From: Natrinema salsiterrestre
GTDB taxonomy: Archaea > Halobacteriota > Halobacteria > Halobacteriales > Natrialbaceae
Assembly (NCBI RefSeq): GCF_029502005.1
Contig: NZ_JAMQOT010000001.1
Location: 558,001-622,000, forward strand
Length of the DNA: 64,000 nt
Direction of reading: 5' to 3'
A program made the position numbers and the translations under genes. Positions 1-8,243 of the stretch are shown here, in pieces; within the stretch, counting starts at the first letter, position 1; every line of letters begins with the position of its first letter. The notes beneath the pieces are model-generated. The model ran no database searches. It was given only the letters and a program-made list of their open reading frames with translations, and was not told where the DNA came from.

Positions 1-175
1 CGGGGAGGATCGAGACCGGATCCGTGGCGGTGACCAGCGCTCGCCCGCCGATATCGAGGACGCCGAAGTCGACGCCGTGGGTGGGACCGAGGGCGACGTC
101 GTCGCGGTCGGCACCCAGATTCGGTGCGATGTGGCGGTCGAAGAACGCCCGATCGATTTTTCCGAGATCGCTCAC
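1..175 (-). CDS. AIR synthase-related (HypE/PurM-like) protein, N-terminus only
   Basis: The reverse strand from a GTG at 173-175 reads MSDLGKIDRAFFDRHI, then a segment containing GADRDDVALGPTHGVDFGV and DIGGRALVTATDPVS, and runs off the left edge. An Asp-rich start followed by a D-x-GG-x-LV-x-TD-P strand is the N-terminal pattern of the PurM/HypE/ThiL superfamily, whose members bind ATP between two such halves. Haloarchaea carry several AIR synthase-related proteins of unknown substrate, so only the superfamily can be named. The gene is transcribed away from the H-NOX gene and shares its AT-rich upstream region. GTG is chosen because the conserved reading begins there and no ATG lies just upstream in frame. 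Confidence 0.6.
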   Translation of the reverse strand, partial: MSDLGKIDRAFFDRHIAPNLGADRDDVALGPTHGVDFGVLDIGGRALVTATDPVSILP

Positions 176-239
176 GTTCGCTGGAACCGGGTCGGTCGTC
201 TTATCCGTGGTGATTCGTCGGTACAATCGATCCCCAGTA

Positions 240-430
240 CATAATTAAACATATATGTGTGATAATATATACGGGTCCCGCGTTGTGCACCCACCTCACA
301 TGATCGGTTACGTACCCAACAATGTGGGTAAGACGACTATTGGGCAGTAGTTACAACGTAACTTGACAATCGTGAATACTGATATATTCGGTCCACTTCC
401 GAGCGGAGAAAGCGGGGGCAGCGGGGCACC
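240..430. promoter_or_regulatory. Divergent promoter region upstream of the H-NOX operon, with an inverted repeat
   Basis: This AT-rich spacer separates the leftward GTG start at 175 from the rightward ATG at 431. It contains a palindrome ACATATATGT at 249-258, a perfect inverted repeat TACCCA / TGGGTA at 313-318 and 325-330 with a 6-nt spacer, and a TATA-like GATATATT at 381-388. The TATA-like box would place a start of transcription roughly 20 nt before the ATG. The inverted repeat sits about 50 nt upstream of that box, where an operator is plausible. No regulator can be assigned. Confidence 0.4.
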
Positions 431-1090
431 ATGCACGGGATAATTCTGAAGACCCTGCAGGCGTTCGTCGTCGATACCTACGGCGAGGACGCCTGGCTCG
501 CAGTGCAAGCGGAGGCCGACATCGAGGAGAAAGTCTACGTGCCCGTCACCGTCTATCCGGACGGCGACGTCTACGAGATCGCGCGGACCGCCGGCGAACT
601 CACCGACCAGAGTCCGCGGACGATCCTGACCCAGTACGGAGAGTGGGTCGTCCCGGCGCTGCTCGAGACCTACGATCTCCACATCGACGACGAGTGGGAG
701 GGACTGGAACTCATCGCGAACATCCAGCAGTTCCACACGTCGCTGCGGACGCGGGACATGACGACGCTGACGACGCCCCGAATCCGATCGGAACGAATCG
801 ACGAGAACCGGGTTCGGATCACCTACGACTCGGACCGAAAGCTGTGTGACGTCGCCCGCGGCGCGATCCAGGGCGTCGCCGAGCGCTTCGACGAGGAACT
901 GATCGCGGAAGAGCGAACCTGTATGCACGAGGGAGCCGAGGAGTGCCAGTTCGACATCCGGCGGAACGTGGCCAGAGACGCCGAAAGCGAACGAGATCCG
1001 CAGTCGGATACCGAGACCGAATCGAAAACCGGGTTCGAGTTCGAGTCCGAACCACCGGCCGACGCTCCCAGCGGGGGAACGAATGACTGA
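431..1090 (+). CDS. H-NOX (heme NO-binding) domain protein
   Basis: This 219-residue protein begins MHGIILKTLQAFVVDTYG, the typical first helix of H-NOX domains, which bind b-type heme and sense NO or O2. Family landmarks fall at canonical positions: His102 (FHTSL) matches the proximal heme ligand, Pro116 the conserved proline, and Tyr132-Ser134-Arg136 (YDSDR) is the YxSxR motif that holds the heme propionates. After about residue 185 the tail is acidic and low-complexity, with no output domain, so signal must pass to a partner. The stop overlaps the start of the downstream transducer by 8 nt (ATGACTGA), implying co-translation and a stand-alone H-NOX feeding a chemotaxis receptor. Ligand preference cannot be read from sequence. 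Confidence 0.88.
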   Translation: MHGIILKTLQAFVVDTYGEDAWLAVQAEADIEEKVYVPVTVYPDGDVYEIARTAGELTDQSPRTILTQYGEWVVPALLETYDLHIDDEWEGLELIANIQQFHTSLRTRDMTTLTTPRIRSERIDENRVRITYDSDRKLCDVARGAIQGVAERFDEELIAEERTCMHEGAEECQFDIRRNVARDAESERDPQSDTETESKTGFEFESEPPADAPSGGTND

Positions 1091-2708
1091 GTCGACGGCA
1101 GCCACCGACGACACGTCGGCGCTCCCGACGGCGATTCAGTCCGACACGCCGATCGGGTTCGGCGTCGCGATCGCGCTGGCGGGACTGGTCGTCGTCGCCG
1201 TCGCCGCAGTCGCACTCGGGGAGCTGGCGACCGCGCCCCTCGGCGTCGGAATCGCCGGCGTCGTCGCGACGGGCGGGAGCGCGGCCGCGATCGCCGCCGT
1301 CTCGGACGCCCGATCCGCACCGCGTCAGCGCGACGAGCTCCGCGAGGGGATCGCCGACGTGACCGACCGGACCGCCCGTCTCGAGAACGAGGAGTACGAC
1401 GTTTCGTTCGCGACGGATCGGGACGACGAGTTCGGCGCGCTCGAGGACGCGCTCGCCGGGATTCGGAACCGACTCGCGGCGGGCGAGCAGACTGACCGAT
1501 CGCTGGACGAACTCGAGAGCACGGTCGAGGCACACGCCGAGACGACGCGAGCGGTCGCCGCGGGCGACCTCACCCGACGGTTCGAGCAACGCGGGACCCA
1601 CGACGCGATCGACGAGTTGGCCGGCAACTCCAACGCGATGCTCGCGGAGATCGAGGACACCTTCGGGACGTTGAAATCGTTCTCCGGCGAAACCGTCACC
1701 TACAGTCGCGAGCTCAAAACGAGCATGGAGACGGTGCGGGCGGAGGGCGAGCGCACGAGCGAGGCGCTCACCGAGGTCGTCGCGGACAACAGGGAGCAGA
1801 ACGATCAGCTCCAGACCGTCGCGACCGAAATGGAATCGTTCTCGACGACGATCGAAGAGATCGCCGCGACCGCTTCCGAGGTCGCCGACACCGCCGACAG
1901 GACCGCCAGAGTCGGCCAGGAAGGGAGCGAGGCCGCGGGCAACGCGATCGAGGGAATGGCCGTGATCGACGCGGAGACCGAACGCACGCTCGAGGAGATC
2001 GAGGGGCTCGAGGCGGAAGCCGAGCAGATCGACGACCTCGTCGAGTCGATCAGCGACATCGCGGAGCAGACGAACATGCTCGCGCTCAACGCGAACATCG
2101 AGGCGACCCGGACCGGCGACGGCGGCAGCGAAGGGTTCGGTGCAGTCGCCGACGAGATCCAGAACCTCTCCGAACAGGTCTACGACTCCGTCCAGGCCGT
2201 CGAGGAGCGCCTCGAGGGCCTCAGGGACCGGGCGATGTCGGCGGCCGACGAGGTGCGAACCAGCCGCGGCCGCATCGAGGACAGCGTCGCCGACGTCGAG
2301 GCGGCCGCGAACGCCCTCGAACGGATCGCCGAGCTCGCGGGCGACACGAACGACGGCGTCCAGGAGATCTCCGCTGCGACCGAGGAGCAGGCCTCGGCAA
2401 CGGAGGAAGTCGTCGTGCTGGTCGAGTCCGCCGCCGAAACGAGCGAGAAGACGGCGACGACGTCCGCGAGGGCCGCCCGCCGAGCGTCCGCTCAGGCCGA
2501 CGCGCTCTCCCACGTCGCCCGGAGCGCGACGGTGCTCACCGAACAGGCCGGCGAGTTGAACGCGCAACTCGAGCGCTACGTCACCGAAGGCGGCTACGAC
2601 CTCCCCGAGGCCCGAACCGCCGACGACGTCGATCCGGACGCGGTCTCGACCGCGACGTCGACGCCGGAAACGATCGGCGACGGAAGCGGCGGGAGCGAGA
2701 CCCGCTAG
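1083..2708 (+). CDS. Methyl-accepting chemotaxis transducer (Htr-type)
   Basis: A 541-residue transducer. Two adjacent hydrophobic segments (about residues 20-42 and 45-68) form a membrane hairpin with almost no extracellular loop. A HAMP-like linker follows, then a long Ala/Glu coiled coil. The hairpin tip reads IAEQTNMLALNANIEA, the CheA/CheW-binding signature of MCPs; flanking Glu-rich stretches would hold methylation sites. The receptor has no periplasmic sensor domain, which fits cytoplasmic input from the overlapping H-NOX gene. Together they would steer swimming by NO, O2 or heme redox state (inference). The ATG at 1083 overlaps the previous stop and needs no extension. Confidence 0.9.
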   Translation: MTESTAATDDTSALPTAIQSDTPIGFGVAIALAGLVVVAVAAVALGELATAPLGVGIAGVVATGGSAAAIAAVSDARSAPRQRDELREGIADVTDRTARLENEEYDVSFATDRDDEFGALEDALAGIRNRLAAGEQTDRSLDELESTVEAHAETTRAVAAGDLTRRFEQRGTHDAIDELAGNSNAMLAEIEDTFGTLKSFSGETVTYSRELKTSMETVRAEGERTSEALTEVVADNREQNDQLQTVATEMESFSTTIEEIAATASEVADTADRTARVGQEGSEAAGNAIEGMAVIDAETERTLEEIEGLEAEAEQIDDLVESISDIAEQTNMLALNANIEATRTGDGGSEGFGAVADEIQNLSEQVYDSVQAVEERLEGLRDRAMSAADEVRTSRGRIEDSVADVEAAANALERIAELAGDTNDGVQEISAATEEQASATEEVVVLVESAAETSEKTATTSARAARRASAQADALSHVARSATVLTEQAGELNAQLERYVTEGGYDLPEARTADDVDPDAVSTATSTPETIGDGSGGSETR

Positions 2709-2814
2709 CGAGACCCGGTACTGGCGTCTCGGCCGTCTGGTCGACTCCGGCCCGGGTGGGAGATCGGTATCGGAAACGCCCAGTATTTTGACCCGTGCCG
2801 CCTTTTCTCCGTTC

Positions 2815-3714
2815 ATGAACGGTACCGGTGTGCCGCTCGTCACGCCGTTCGATTCGTCGGGACGCGTCGACCGCACGCGACTCCGCGACCTCGTCGCCTG
2901 GCTCGAGGAGCGCGGCGTCGACTTCCTCGTTCCCTGCGGATCGTCGGGCGAGGCCCCGCTGCTGACGACCGACGAACGGATTCGCGTCGTCGAGACCGTC
3001 GCCGAAGTAACCGAACTCCCGGTGCTCGCGGGCACCGGTCGCGAAGGGTTCGAGCCGACCCTCGAGACGACCGAACGAGCCGCCGCGGCCGGTGCGGACG
3101 CCGCGCTCGTGGTCACGCCGTCGTACTACGACTCGGACGAGGAGGCCCTGGCCGCCTACTACCGCGACCTCGCGGACGACTCGCCGATCCCGATCTACCT
3201 CTACAGCGTTCCGAAATTCACCGACCACGCGCTCGCGCCGGAAACGGTCGCCTCGCTGGCCGGCCACGAGAACGTCGCCGGCATCAAGGACTCGAGCGGG
3301 AGCCTCGAGGCCATCCAGCGACTCGTCCGCCTCACCGAAGACGAGGAGTTCGCGGTGCTGGTCGGCAGCGGGAGCATCTACGCAGCGGGGCTCACCGCGG
3401 GTGCCGACGGCGGCGTGCTGGCGCTGTCGAACGTCGTTCCCGGACGAGCGGGGGAGATCTACCGACTGCACGACGCCGGTCGGGGAAACGCCGCGCGAGC
3501 CCTGAACGCCGATCTCGTCGAACTCAACCGCGCCGTGACGTCGACCTACGGCGTTCCGGGTATCAAAGCTGCGCTGGCCACACGGGACCAGCCGGTCGGC
3601 TCGCCTCGACGACCGCTCCGGCCGCTCGCGGAGGCGGCGCGGGGGGCCCTCGAGTCGGTACTCGCCGACGCGCTCGAGGCGACGGGCGAGGCGGATTCGG
3701 ATCGACCGACGTAA
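2815..3714 (+). CDS. DapA/KdgA-family (class I) aldolase-lyase
   Basis: The ATG at 2815 gives MNGTGVPLVTPF, the normal first strand of the N-acetylneuraminate lyase/DHDPS TIM barrel; an in-frame TTG at 2788 only adds a non-conserved leader. Length is 299 residues, normal for the family. The Schiff-base lysine is K158 (VAGIKDSSG), the catalytic tyrosine Y130 (YLYSVPKF), and the substrate carboxylate loop is CGSSGE at 41-46, where DapA usually has GTTGE. Candidate reactions are dihydrodipicolinate synthesis, 2-keto-3-deoxygluconate cleavage or a related keto-acid aldol step. No lysine or sugar-acid genes adjoin it, so the substrate is left open. It is monocistronic, about 100 nt after the transducer. 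Confidence 0.75.
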   Translation: MNGTGVPLVTPFDSSGRVDRTRLRDLVAWLEERGVDFLVPCGSSGEAPLLTTDERIRVVETVAEVTELPVLAGTGREGFEPTLETTERAAAAGADAALVVTPSYYDSDEEALAAYYRDLADDSPIPIYLYSVPKFTDHALAPETVASLAGHENVAGIKDSSGSLEAIQRLVRLTEDEEFAVLVGSGSIYAAGLTAGADGGVLALSNVVPGRAGEIYRLHDAGRGNAARALNADLVELNRAVTSTYGVPGIKAALATRDQPVGSPRRPLRPLAEAARGALESVLADALEATGEADSDRPT

Positions 3715-3799
3715 CCGAAATCGGCCACAACGAGGGGAGAGAGAAACCGTCCCCAGTTACCGCCAAGAGTCAAGTTCGTTCCGGAGTTACCGGGAGTAG

Positions 3800-4903
3800 A
3801 TGGCGTACTCGTTCCGCTCGAGCACGGGGTCCGACCTCGAATTTTCCGCGGGCGAACTGACGGGTGCGCTAGGAGATTCCGTTACGGTGTTACCGCTGAT
3901 CGTGGCGTTAGGGGCGACGACGAGCGTCTCGCTTCCCCACGTCCTGATCGGCTTCGGCGTCTTTCAGATCGTCTGGGGGCTGTACTACGGGCTGCCGCTC
4001 TCCGTCGAACCGATGAAGGCGCTGATCGGATTAGCGATCGTCGGGACACTGTCATACGCCGAACTCGCCGCCGCCGGATTGGTCGCCGGCGGCGTCTTGC
4101 TCGCAGTCGGCCACCTCGGGCTCGTCGGTCGACTCCAGCGGGTCGTCGGCGAACCGGTCATCCGCGGCGTGCAACTCGCCGTGGGGCTGCTCCTGCTCGA
4201 GGCAGCGGTCGACCTCTCGCTGGGGAACCTCCCCGTCGCGGCGGGCGGCCTAGCGGTCGTCGGCCTGCTGGCAATCGTCGGCTACCGCCAGGCGAGCGTC
4301 CTCGTCGTGCTCGGGCTCGGCGGGGTCGCGGCCGTCGCGACGGCCGGCGTTCCGACGCCTGCGATTCCCGAGATCGGGGTCTTTCCGGCCGGGTCGCCGT
4401 CGATCACCGCGGCCGCGCTCGAGGGAACCGTCGCCCAGCTCGGCATGACGGTGGGCAACGCCGCGATCGCGACGGCTCTGCTCTGTGGCGACCTCTACGA
4501 TCGTGACGTCTCGGCCGACGACCTCTCGACGAGCATGGGCGTGACCTGCCTCGCGGCGATCCCGTTCGGTGGCGTGCCGATGTGTCACGGGAGCGGCGGT
4601 CTCGCCGGTAAGTACGCCTTCGGCGCGCGAACCGGCGGGGCGAACGTACTGCTCGGAATCGGCTACCTCGCGCTCGCGTTGGTCGCCACCGGTGCCCTGC
4701 TGGCCGCGTTTCCGATGGCCGTCCTCGGCGTCTTGCTCGTCGTCGTCGCGCTCGAACTGGCTCGAGCGGCGTTCGAGCCGATCACCGGCAGACGGGCGCT
4801 GGCTGTCGTCCTCGGCGTCGGGATCATCGGGCTGGCAGTCAACGTGGGCGTGGCGTTCGTCCTCGGAACGATCGCGTTCTGGCTGCTCTCGCAGCGGTCG
4901 TGA
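3800..4903 (+). CDS. MOT1-like sulfate/molybdate permease family membrane protein
   Basis: A 367-residue, very hydrophobic protein with about 10-11 predicted membrane spans. The first span carries GDSVTVLPLIVALG and the region near residue 72 LSVEPMKALIGLAI; these match the paired motifs (GDLGTxxPLxLAL and MPVQPMKAIAA) of the MFS_MOT1 branch of the SulP superfamily, which imports molybdate in plants and algae. A later GVPMCHGSGGLAGKYAFGARTGG loop is also typical. Transport of molybdate or sulfate is therefore likely but not proven. It stands alone, with no modA-type ABC or cofactor genes beside it. Confidence 0.75.
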   Translation: MAYSFRSSTGSDLEFSAGELTGALGDSVTVLPLIVALGATTSVSLPHVLIGFGVFQIVWGLYYGLPLSVEPMKALIGLAIVGTLSYAELAAAGLVAGGVLLAVGHLGLVGRLQRVVGEPVIRGVQLAVGLLLLEAAVDLSLGNLPVAAGGLAVVGLLAIVGYRQASVLVVLGLGGVAAVATAGVPTPAIPEIGVFPAGSPSITAAALEGTVAQLGMTVGNAAIATALLCGDLYDRDVSADDLSTSMGVTCLAAIPFGGVPMCHGSGGLAGKYAFGARTGGANVLLGIGYLALALVATGALLAAFPMAVLGVLLVVVALELARAAFEPITGRRALAVVLGVGIIGLAVNVGVAFVLGTIAFWLLSQRS

Positions 4904-4970
4904 CCACCGGATGTTTCGCCGGCGGACTCGAGCCGGACCACCTTTGATGCCGTAGCACCAACCGCCACCG

Positions 4971-5084
4971 ATGGCTACGAGCTGGGACGACCTGTTCGAC
5001 CGCGGGGCGGCGTACGACGGCGATCTCGAGCGGGTTCGAAGCGAACTCGAGGCGCTCCGGGGGGACGACGATGCCGGATCGTGA
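4971..5084 (+). CDS. 37-residue acidic protein overlapping the PIN gene
   Basis: A tiny ORF starting at ATG 4971 encodes MATSWDDLFDRGAAYDGD followed by a short amphipathic helix rich in Glu and Arg and an acidic end. Its last 14 nt overlap the start of the PIN-domain ORF at 5071, the tight coupling expected for a translationally linked pair. The size and charge would suit a minimal antitoxin-like partner, but there is no recognisable DNA-binding fold and 37 residues is short for a VapB. I do not recognise the family. Confidence 0.5.
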   Translation: MATSWDDLFDRGAAYDGDLERVRSELEALRGDDDAGS

Positions 5085-5550
5085 CGAACCGAACCCCGCC
5101 AGAGTCGTCGCGGACGCCGACGTCCTCGCGGCTGACCTCCTCGTCGGCGGCGCGGCGCGCGAAGCGCTGGATCACGTCCGGCGTCACTCGTGGGTCGACC
5201 TGATCGCGAGCGACCCGCTGCTCGAGGAGACGGAGCGACTCGTCGCGCGACTCGTCGACGCGGAGCTGGCCGCCGACCACCGGGAGCGACTCGAGGACGA
5301 GCGGGTCGCTGTCGACCAGCCAGAGGGGGACCATCCGGCGCTGGCGTCGGCCTATCAGGGCGGAGCGGCGCACCTGCTATCCTACGACGAGCGGCTTCGA
5401 TCGGCGAGAGCCGGGCTCACGCTCCAGCCTCGCGTATCCGTCAGCATCCGCCCGCCGGACGCGTTCGCTCGCCTGTTCGACCCCGCGAGCCTGTACGATG
5501 TCGTCGAGGGCGGCGAGTATCCGGGACCGGATCGGGATCCGCGAGCGTGA
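5071..5550 (+). CDS. PIN-like domain protein (putative ribonuclease)
   Basis: This 159-residue protein shows the acidic pattern of PIN nucleases: an N-terminal strand VVADADVLAADLL, a central helix beginning DPLLEETERL, and a third acidic element in DHPALASAYQGGAAHLLSYDE, where a metal-binding Asp precedes the helix and the buried LLSYD strand. PIN domains cut RNA with Mg2+ or Mn2+ and form the toxin half of VapBC pairs or act in rRNA maturation. The C-terminal 40 residues, ending PGPDRDPRA, are outside the core. Overlap with the upstream 37-codon ORF suggests a co-regulated pair. Role as toxin versus housekeeping nuclease is undetermined. Confidence 0.6.
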   Translation: MPDRDEPNPARVVADADVLAADLLVGGAAREALDHVRRHSWVDLIASDPLLEETERLVARLVDAELAADHRERLEDERVAVDQPEGDHPALASAYQGGAAHLLSYDERLRSARAGLTLQPRVSVSIRPPDAFARLFDPASLYDVVEGGEYPGPDRDPRA

Positions 5551-5551
5551 C

Positions 5552-5578
5552 ATCCTCCCCGCGCTGAAGCGCGAGGAT
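5552..5578. repeat. Hairpin resembling an IS200/IS605-type terminus
   Basis: Directly after the PIN gene stop lies ATCCTC at 5552-5557 pairing with GAGGAT at 5573-5578, enclosing GCGC-TGAA-GCGC (5561-5572) with an unpaired CCC. I recall hairpins of this CATCCTCCCCGC...GAGGAT form at ends of haloarchaeal IS605/IS1341 elements. No tnpA or tnpB is present here, so it would be a solo remnant; it could equally serve as the terminator of the PIN operon. Confidence 0.4.
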
Positions 5579-5683
5579 ACCCACAGCGCCGGCCGCGATA
5601 GCGATACGAGGCTGCTACCGGATGTGCTCAGGCCCCTGCGGGCGTGACTCTTATTTGCCGGAGACTCCTCTATCGTACGGGAA

Positions 5684-6814
5684 ATGAACGATCTACGTAC
5701 CGGGCTGAGCTACGGTGACGTGCTCCTCGTACCGAACCGATCACCGGTCGATAGCCGCAGTACCGTCGACCTCTCGACGAGCCTGACGCCGGACGTCGAG
5801 CTAGACGCGCCGCTGGTCTCCGCCGCGATGGACACCGTCACGGAGGCCGAACTGGCGATCGAGCTCTCGCGGGTCGGCGGGTTCGGCGTCTTGCACCGGT
5901 TCCTCACGCCGGACGAACAGGCCGAACAGGTCGCACGGGTAGCCGCCGCCGACGAACGGGTCGGCGCTGCCGTCGGGATCGACGAAGACTACGTCGGGCG
6001 CTGTCGGAAACTGATCGAAGCCGGCGTCGACGTGCTCGTCGTTGACGTCGCTCACGGCCACCTCGAGCGAACGCTCGAGGCCGTTGAAATCCTCCGGGCG
6101 GAGTTCCCGGAGACCGACCTCGTCGCCGGCAACGTCGCGACGCCGGCGGGCGTCGAGGACCTCGCGGCCGCCGGAGCCGACTGCGTGAAAGTCGGTATCG
6201 GCCCCGGCTCTCACTGTACTACTCGAAAGGTAGCCGGGGCGGGCGTCCCGCAGCTGACCGCGGTCGACGACTGTGCGACCGCGGCCGAGGAGCTGGACGT
6301 CACCATCTGTGCGGACGGCGGCATCCGTACCTCCGGTGACGCGGTGAAGGCGCTGATGGCGGGGGCGGACACGGTGATGCTCGGGAGCCTCTTCGCCGGC
6401 ACCGAGGAAGCGCCGGGGGCGGTCGTCGAGGTCGACGGCGCACGGTACAAGCGCTCGCGGGGGATGGCGACGACGACCTCGGCCGAAAAGCGCGACGACA
6501 AGGACGCCGACGTCCGCGCCGACGAGGGCGTCGAGGCCCTGACCCCGTACAAGGGGCCCGTGGCCGACGTCGTCGAGGAGTTCTGCGCCGGGGTTCAGTC
6601 GGGCCTCTCCTACTGTGGCGGGCTGACGATCCCCGACGCCCGCGAAAAGGCCGAGTTCATTCGCGTCGCACCCAGCGCGAAGGAGCGGGAGGGGTACCAC
6701 GCGGATCAGGACTGGGAGGGCGTCAGCGTCGACACCGAAGCGAAGGCGGTCACCGAATCCCAGCTGGCGGCGGACGACGAAACGGCGAGCACGACCGCCG
6801 AAAGCGACGACTGA
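5684..6814 (+). CDS. IMP dehydrogenase/GMP reductase family enzyme, no CBS domains
   Basis: A 376-residue TIM-barrel oxidoreductase of the IMPDH/GMPR family. The start [20 protein letters not shown] and SAAMDTVTE are family hallmarks; the active-site loop [11 protein letters not shown] carries the catalytic Cys. [24 protein letters not shown] binds the phosphate, and [14 protein letters not shown] is the flap. The paired CBS domains of canonical IMPDH are absent, so the protein is GMP-reductase sized, while [12 protein letters not shown] after the Cys looks IMPDH-like. The reaction is either IMP to XMP (GTP synthesis) or GMP to IMP (salvage). The last 35 residues are an acidic Thr/Ser tail. 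A TATA-like CTTATTT about 30 nt upstream of ATG suggests a short leader or leaderless transcript. Confidence 0.85.
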   Translation: MNDLRTGLSYGDVLLVPNRSPVDSRSTVDLSTSLTPDVELDAPLVSAAMDTVTEAELAIELSRVGGFGVLHRFLTPDEQAEQVARVAAADERVGAAVGIDEDYVGRCRKLIEAGVDVLVVDVAHGHLERTLEAVEILRAEFPETDLVAGNVATPAGVEDLAAAGADCVKVGIGPGSHCTTRKVAGAGVPQLTAVDDCATAAEELDVTICADGGIRTSGDAVKALMAGADTVMLGSLFAGTEEAPGAVVEVDGARYKRSRGMATTTSAEKRDDKDADVRADEGVEALTPYKGPVADVVEEFCAGVQSGLSYCGGLTIPDAREKAEFIRVAPSAKEREGYHADQDWEGVSVDTEAKAVTESQLAADDETASTTAESDD

Positions 6815-6830
6815 CGGTCGCTCGATTCGG

Positions 6831-7382
6831 CTACTCGTCGCGTCCGGCGAACCACTCCGCGAACTCCCCCAGCGCGCGTCCGCGATGGGAGATCGCGTTC
6901 TTCTCTTCCGTGCTCATCTCGGCCATCGTCTGCCCGTTGTACTCGAAGATCGGGTCGTAGCCGAACCCGCCCTCACCGCGGGGTGCGACGAGCGTGCCGG
7001 ACACCGAGCCCGCAAACGACTCGGTGCCGTTCTCGTCGGCGTACGCGAGGACAGTTCGGAACTGCGCGCGGCGGTTCTCTTCGGCCTCCGCGAGCCGCCA
7101 GAGCCGTTCGACTCCCACGGTGTCCTCGACGTACGCCGAATAGGGGCCCGGAAACCCACCCAGCGCGTCGACGAACAGCCCCGCGTCGTCGACCAGCACC
7201 GGCTCGTCATTCCCTAACTCCTCGAAGGCCTCGCGGGCGCCGTGGGCCGCGATCTCCCCGAGGGAGTCGCTCTGAACCTCGGTGTAGTCGTACTCGACCT
7301 GTTCGACGGGCTCGACTCCGTCGAGGTAGCCCCGCGCCTCGCGGACCTTCCCCTCGTTGCCGGTGACGAATCGAATGGCCAT
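6831..7382 (-). CDS. rdgB: XTP/dITP diphosphatase (RdgB/HAM1 family)
   Basis: 183 residues beginning MAIRFVTGNEGKVREARGYL, the T-x-N-x-x-K substrate loop of HAM1/RdgB pyrophosphatases. Other landmarks are LVDDAGLFVDALGGFPGPYSAYV (catalytic acid and base-recognition region), GGFGYDPIFEYNG and EEKNAISHRGRAL near the C-terminus, all normal for the family. It removes inosine and xanthosine triphosphates from the nucleotide pool. The gene converges on the IMPDH-family gene with 16 nt between stops, a functional purine neighbourhood, though the two are on opposite strands. Confidence 0.92.
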   Translation of the reverse strand: MAIRFVTGNEGKVREARGYLDGVEPVEQVEYDYTEVQSDSLGEIAAHGAREAFEELGNDEPVLVDDAGLFVDALGGFPGPYSAYVEDTVGVERLWRLAEAEENRRAQFRTVLAYADENGTESFAGSVSGTLVAPRGEGGFGYDPIFEYNGQTMAEMSTEEKNAISHRGRALGEFAEWFAGRDE

Positions 7383-7509
7383 GTACGAGGCGGGGTTCGC
7401 GGGCGGAAAATAGGCGTCGGTTGGCCGCTGTCGATCCGCGAGCCGTGTCGCGTCGTCGGCGCGTTCGCGCCGCCGCTCGAGGAATAGGGGGCCGAACGGA
7501 TTCAGCCCC

Positions 7510-8160
7510 CTAGAGCTCGAGGGCGTCCATCACGGTTTCCTCCGCCTTCCGGAGGTGTTCGGCGGCCGTTCCGGGCGCACAGCCGAGTTCCTCGGCGACG
7601 TCCTCGACGCTCGCCGACCGGGGGACCTCGAAGTAGCCCAGTTCGCGAGCGACCCGCACCGCCTCGCGCTGGCGTGCAGTCAACGCGCCGACGGCGGCGT
7701 CGCTTCCGTCGTATTGTCCGATTCGGTCGACGGCCGTCTCGATGCCCGCGGGGACGCCCTCGAGCGCCCGCCGGAGATCGGCCGATTCGCCGACGACCGA
7801 GAACCGAACCGTCCAGTCGGACCGGTACTCGATCGGCGGTAACACCACGAGGCTCCCCTCCGTGAAGAGGTCGAGGAGCCGTTCGTCGACGCCCTCGGGT
7901 ACGTCGCGGACGTAGACGGTGAACGTCCGGTCGCCGGTCCGCGTGAGTTCGTAGTCGCTCACCCGATCGGTCTCCTCGAGGGCGGCTTCGTAGACGTCCG
8001 GATCGCCGACGACGTGGAAGATGAAGGCGTTATCGTCGGTTCCCGAGAAATTCCCGTGGACCATCCGGTAGGCGTCGAAGGCGTCGCTGTCGGCGACGAA
8101 CCGGTGCATCGGATGGATCGTCTCGGCGTCGTACCGAAGCGTGAGCCGAACCGTCTTCAC
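7510..8160 (-). CDS. Bat-type HTH transcriptional regulator
   Basis: 216 residues. The last 55 (ALTARQREAVRVARELGYFEVPRS, then EDVAEELGC and AEHLRKAEE) form the HTH_10 domain of bacterio-opsin activator (Bat)-type regulators, which bind promoter DNA. The first 150 residues form the haloarchaeal ligand or sensor region typical of small Bat-like proteins, rich in beta strands, with no cysteines or PAS signature. It is divergent from the NuoCD gene (84 nt between starts), so it is a candidate regulator of that orphan subunit. The start at 8160 lies just downstream of a TATATAAATAG stretch at 8181-8191, a good core promoter on the minus strand. Confidence 0.85.
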   Translation of the reverse strand: MKTVRLTLRYDAETIHPMHRFVADSDAFDAYRMVHGNFSGTDDNAFIFHVVGDPDVYEAALEETDRVSDYELTRTGDRTFTVYVRDVPEGVDERLLDLFTEGSLVVLPPIEYRSDWTVRFSVVGESADLRRALEGVPAGIETAVDRIGQYDGSDAAVGALTARQREAVRVARELGYFEVPRSASVEDVAEELGCAPGTAAEHLRKAEETVMDALEL

Positions 8161-8243
8161 GGCCGAACGTTCGGTTGCGGATATATAAATAGCCTAGCGG
8201 CTGTCGCAGAATCGACTCGCCCGCGGGGTGCGAATAGTCGGGT

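Noticed and set aside
819-3116. Long reverse ORF of 765 codons opposite the transducer and aldolase genes
   Set aside because: Arg/Asp-rich antisense frame created by high-GC codon bias; the opposite strand carries clear family motifs.
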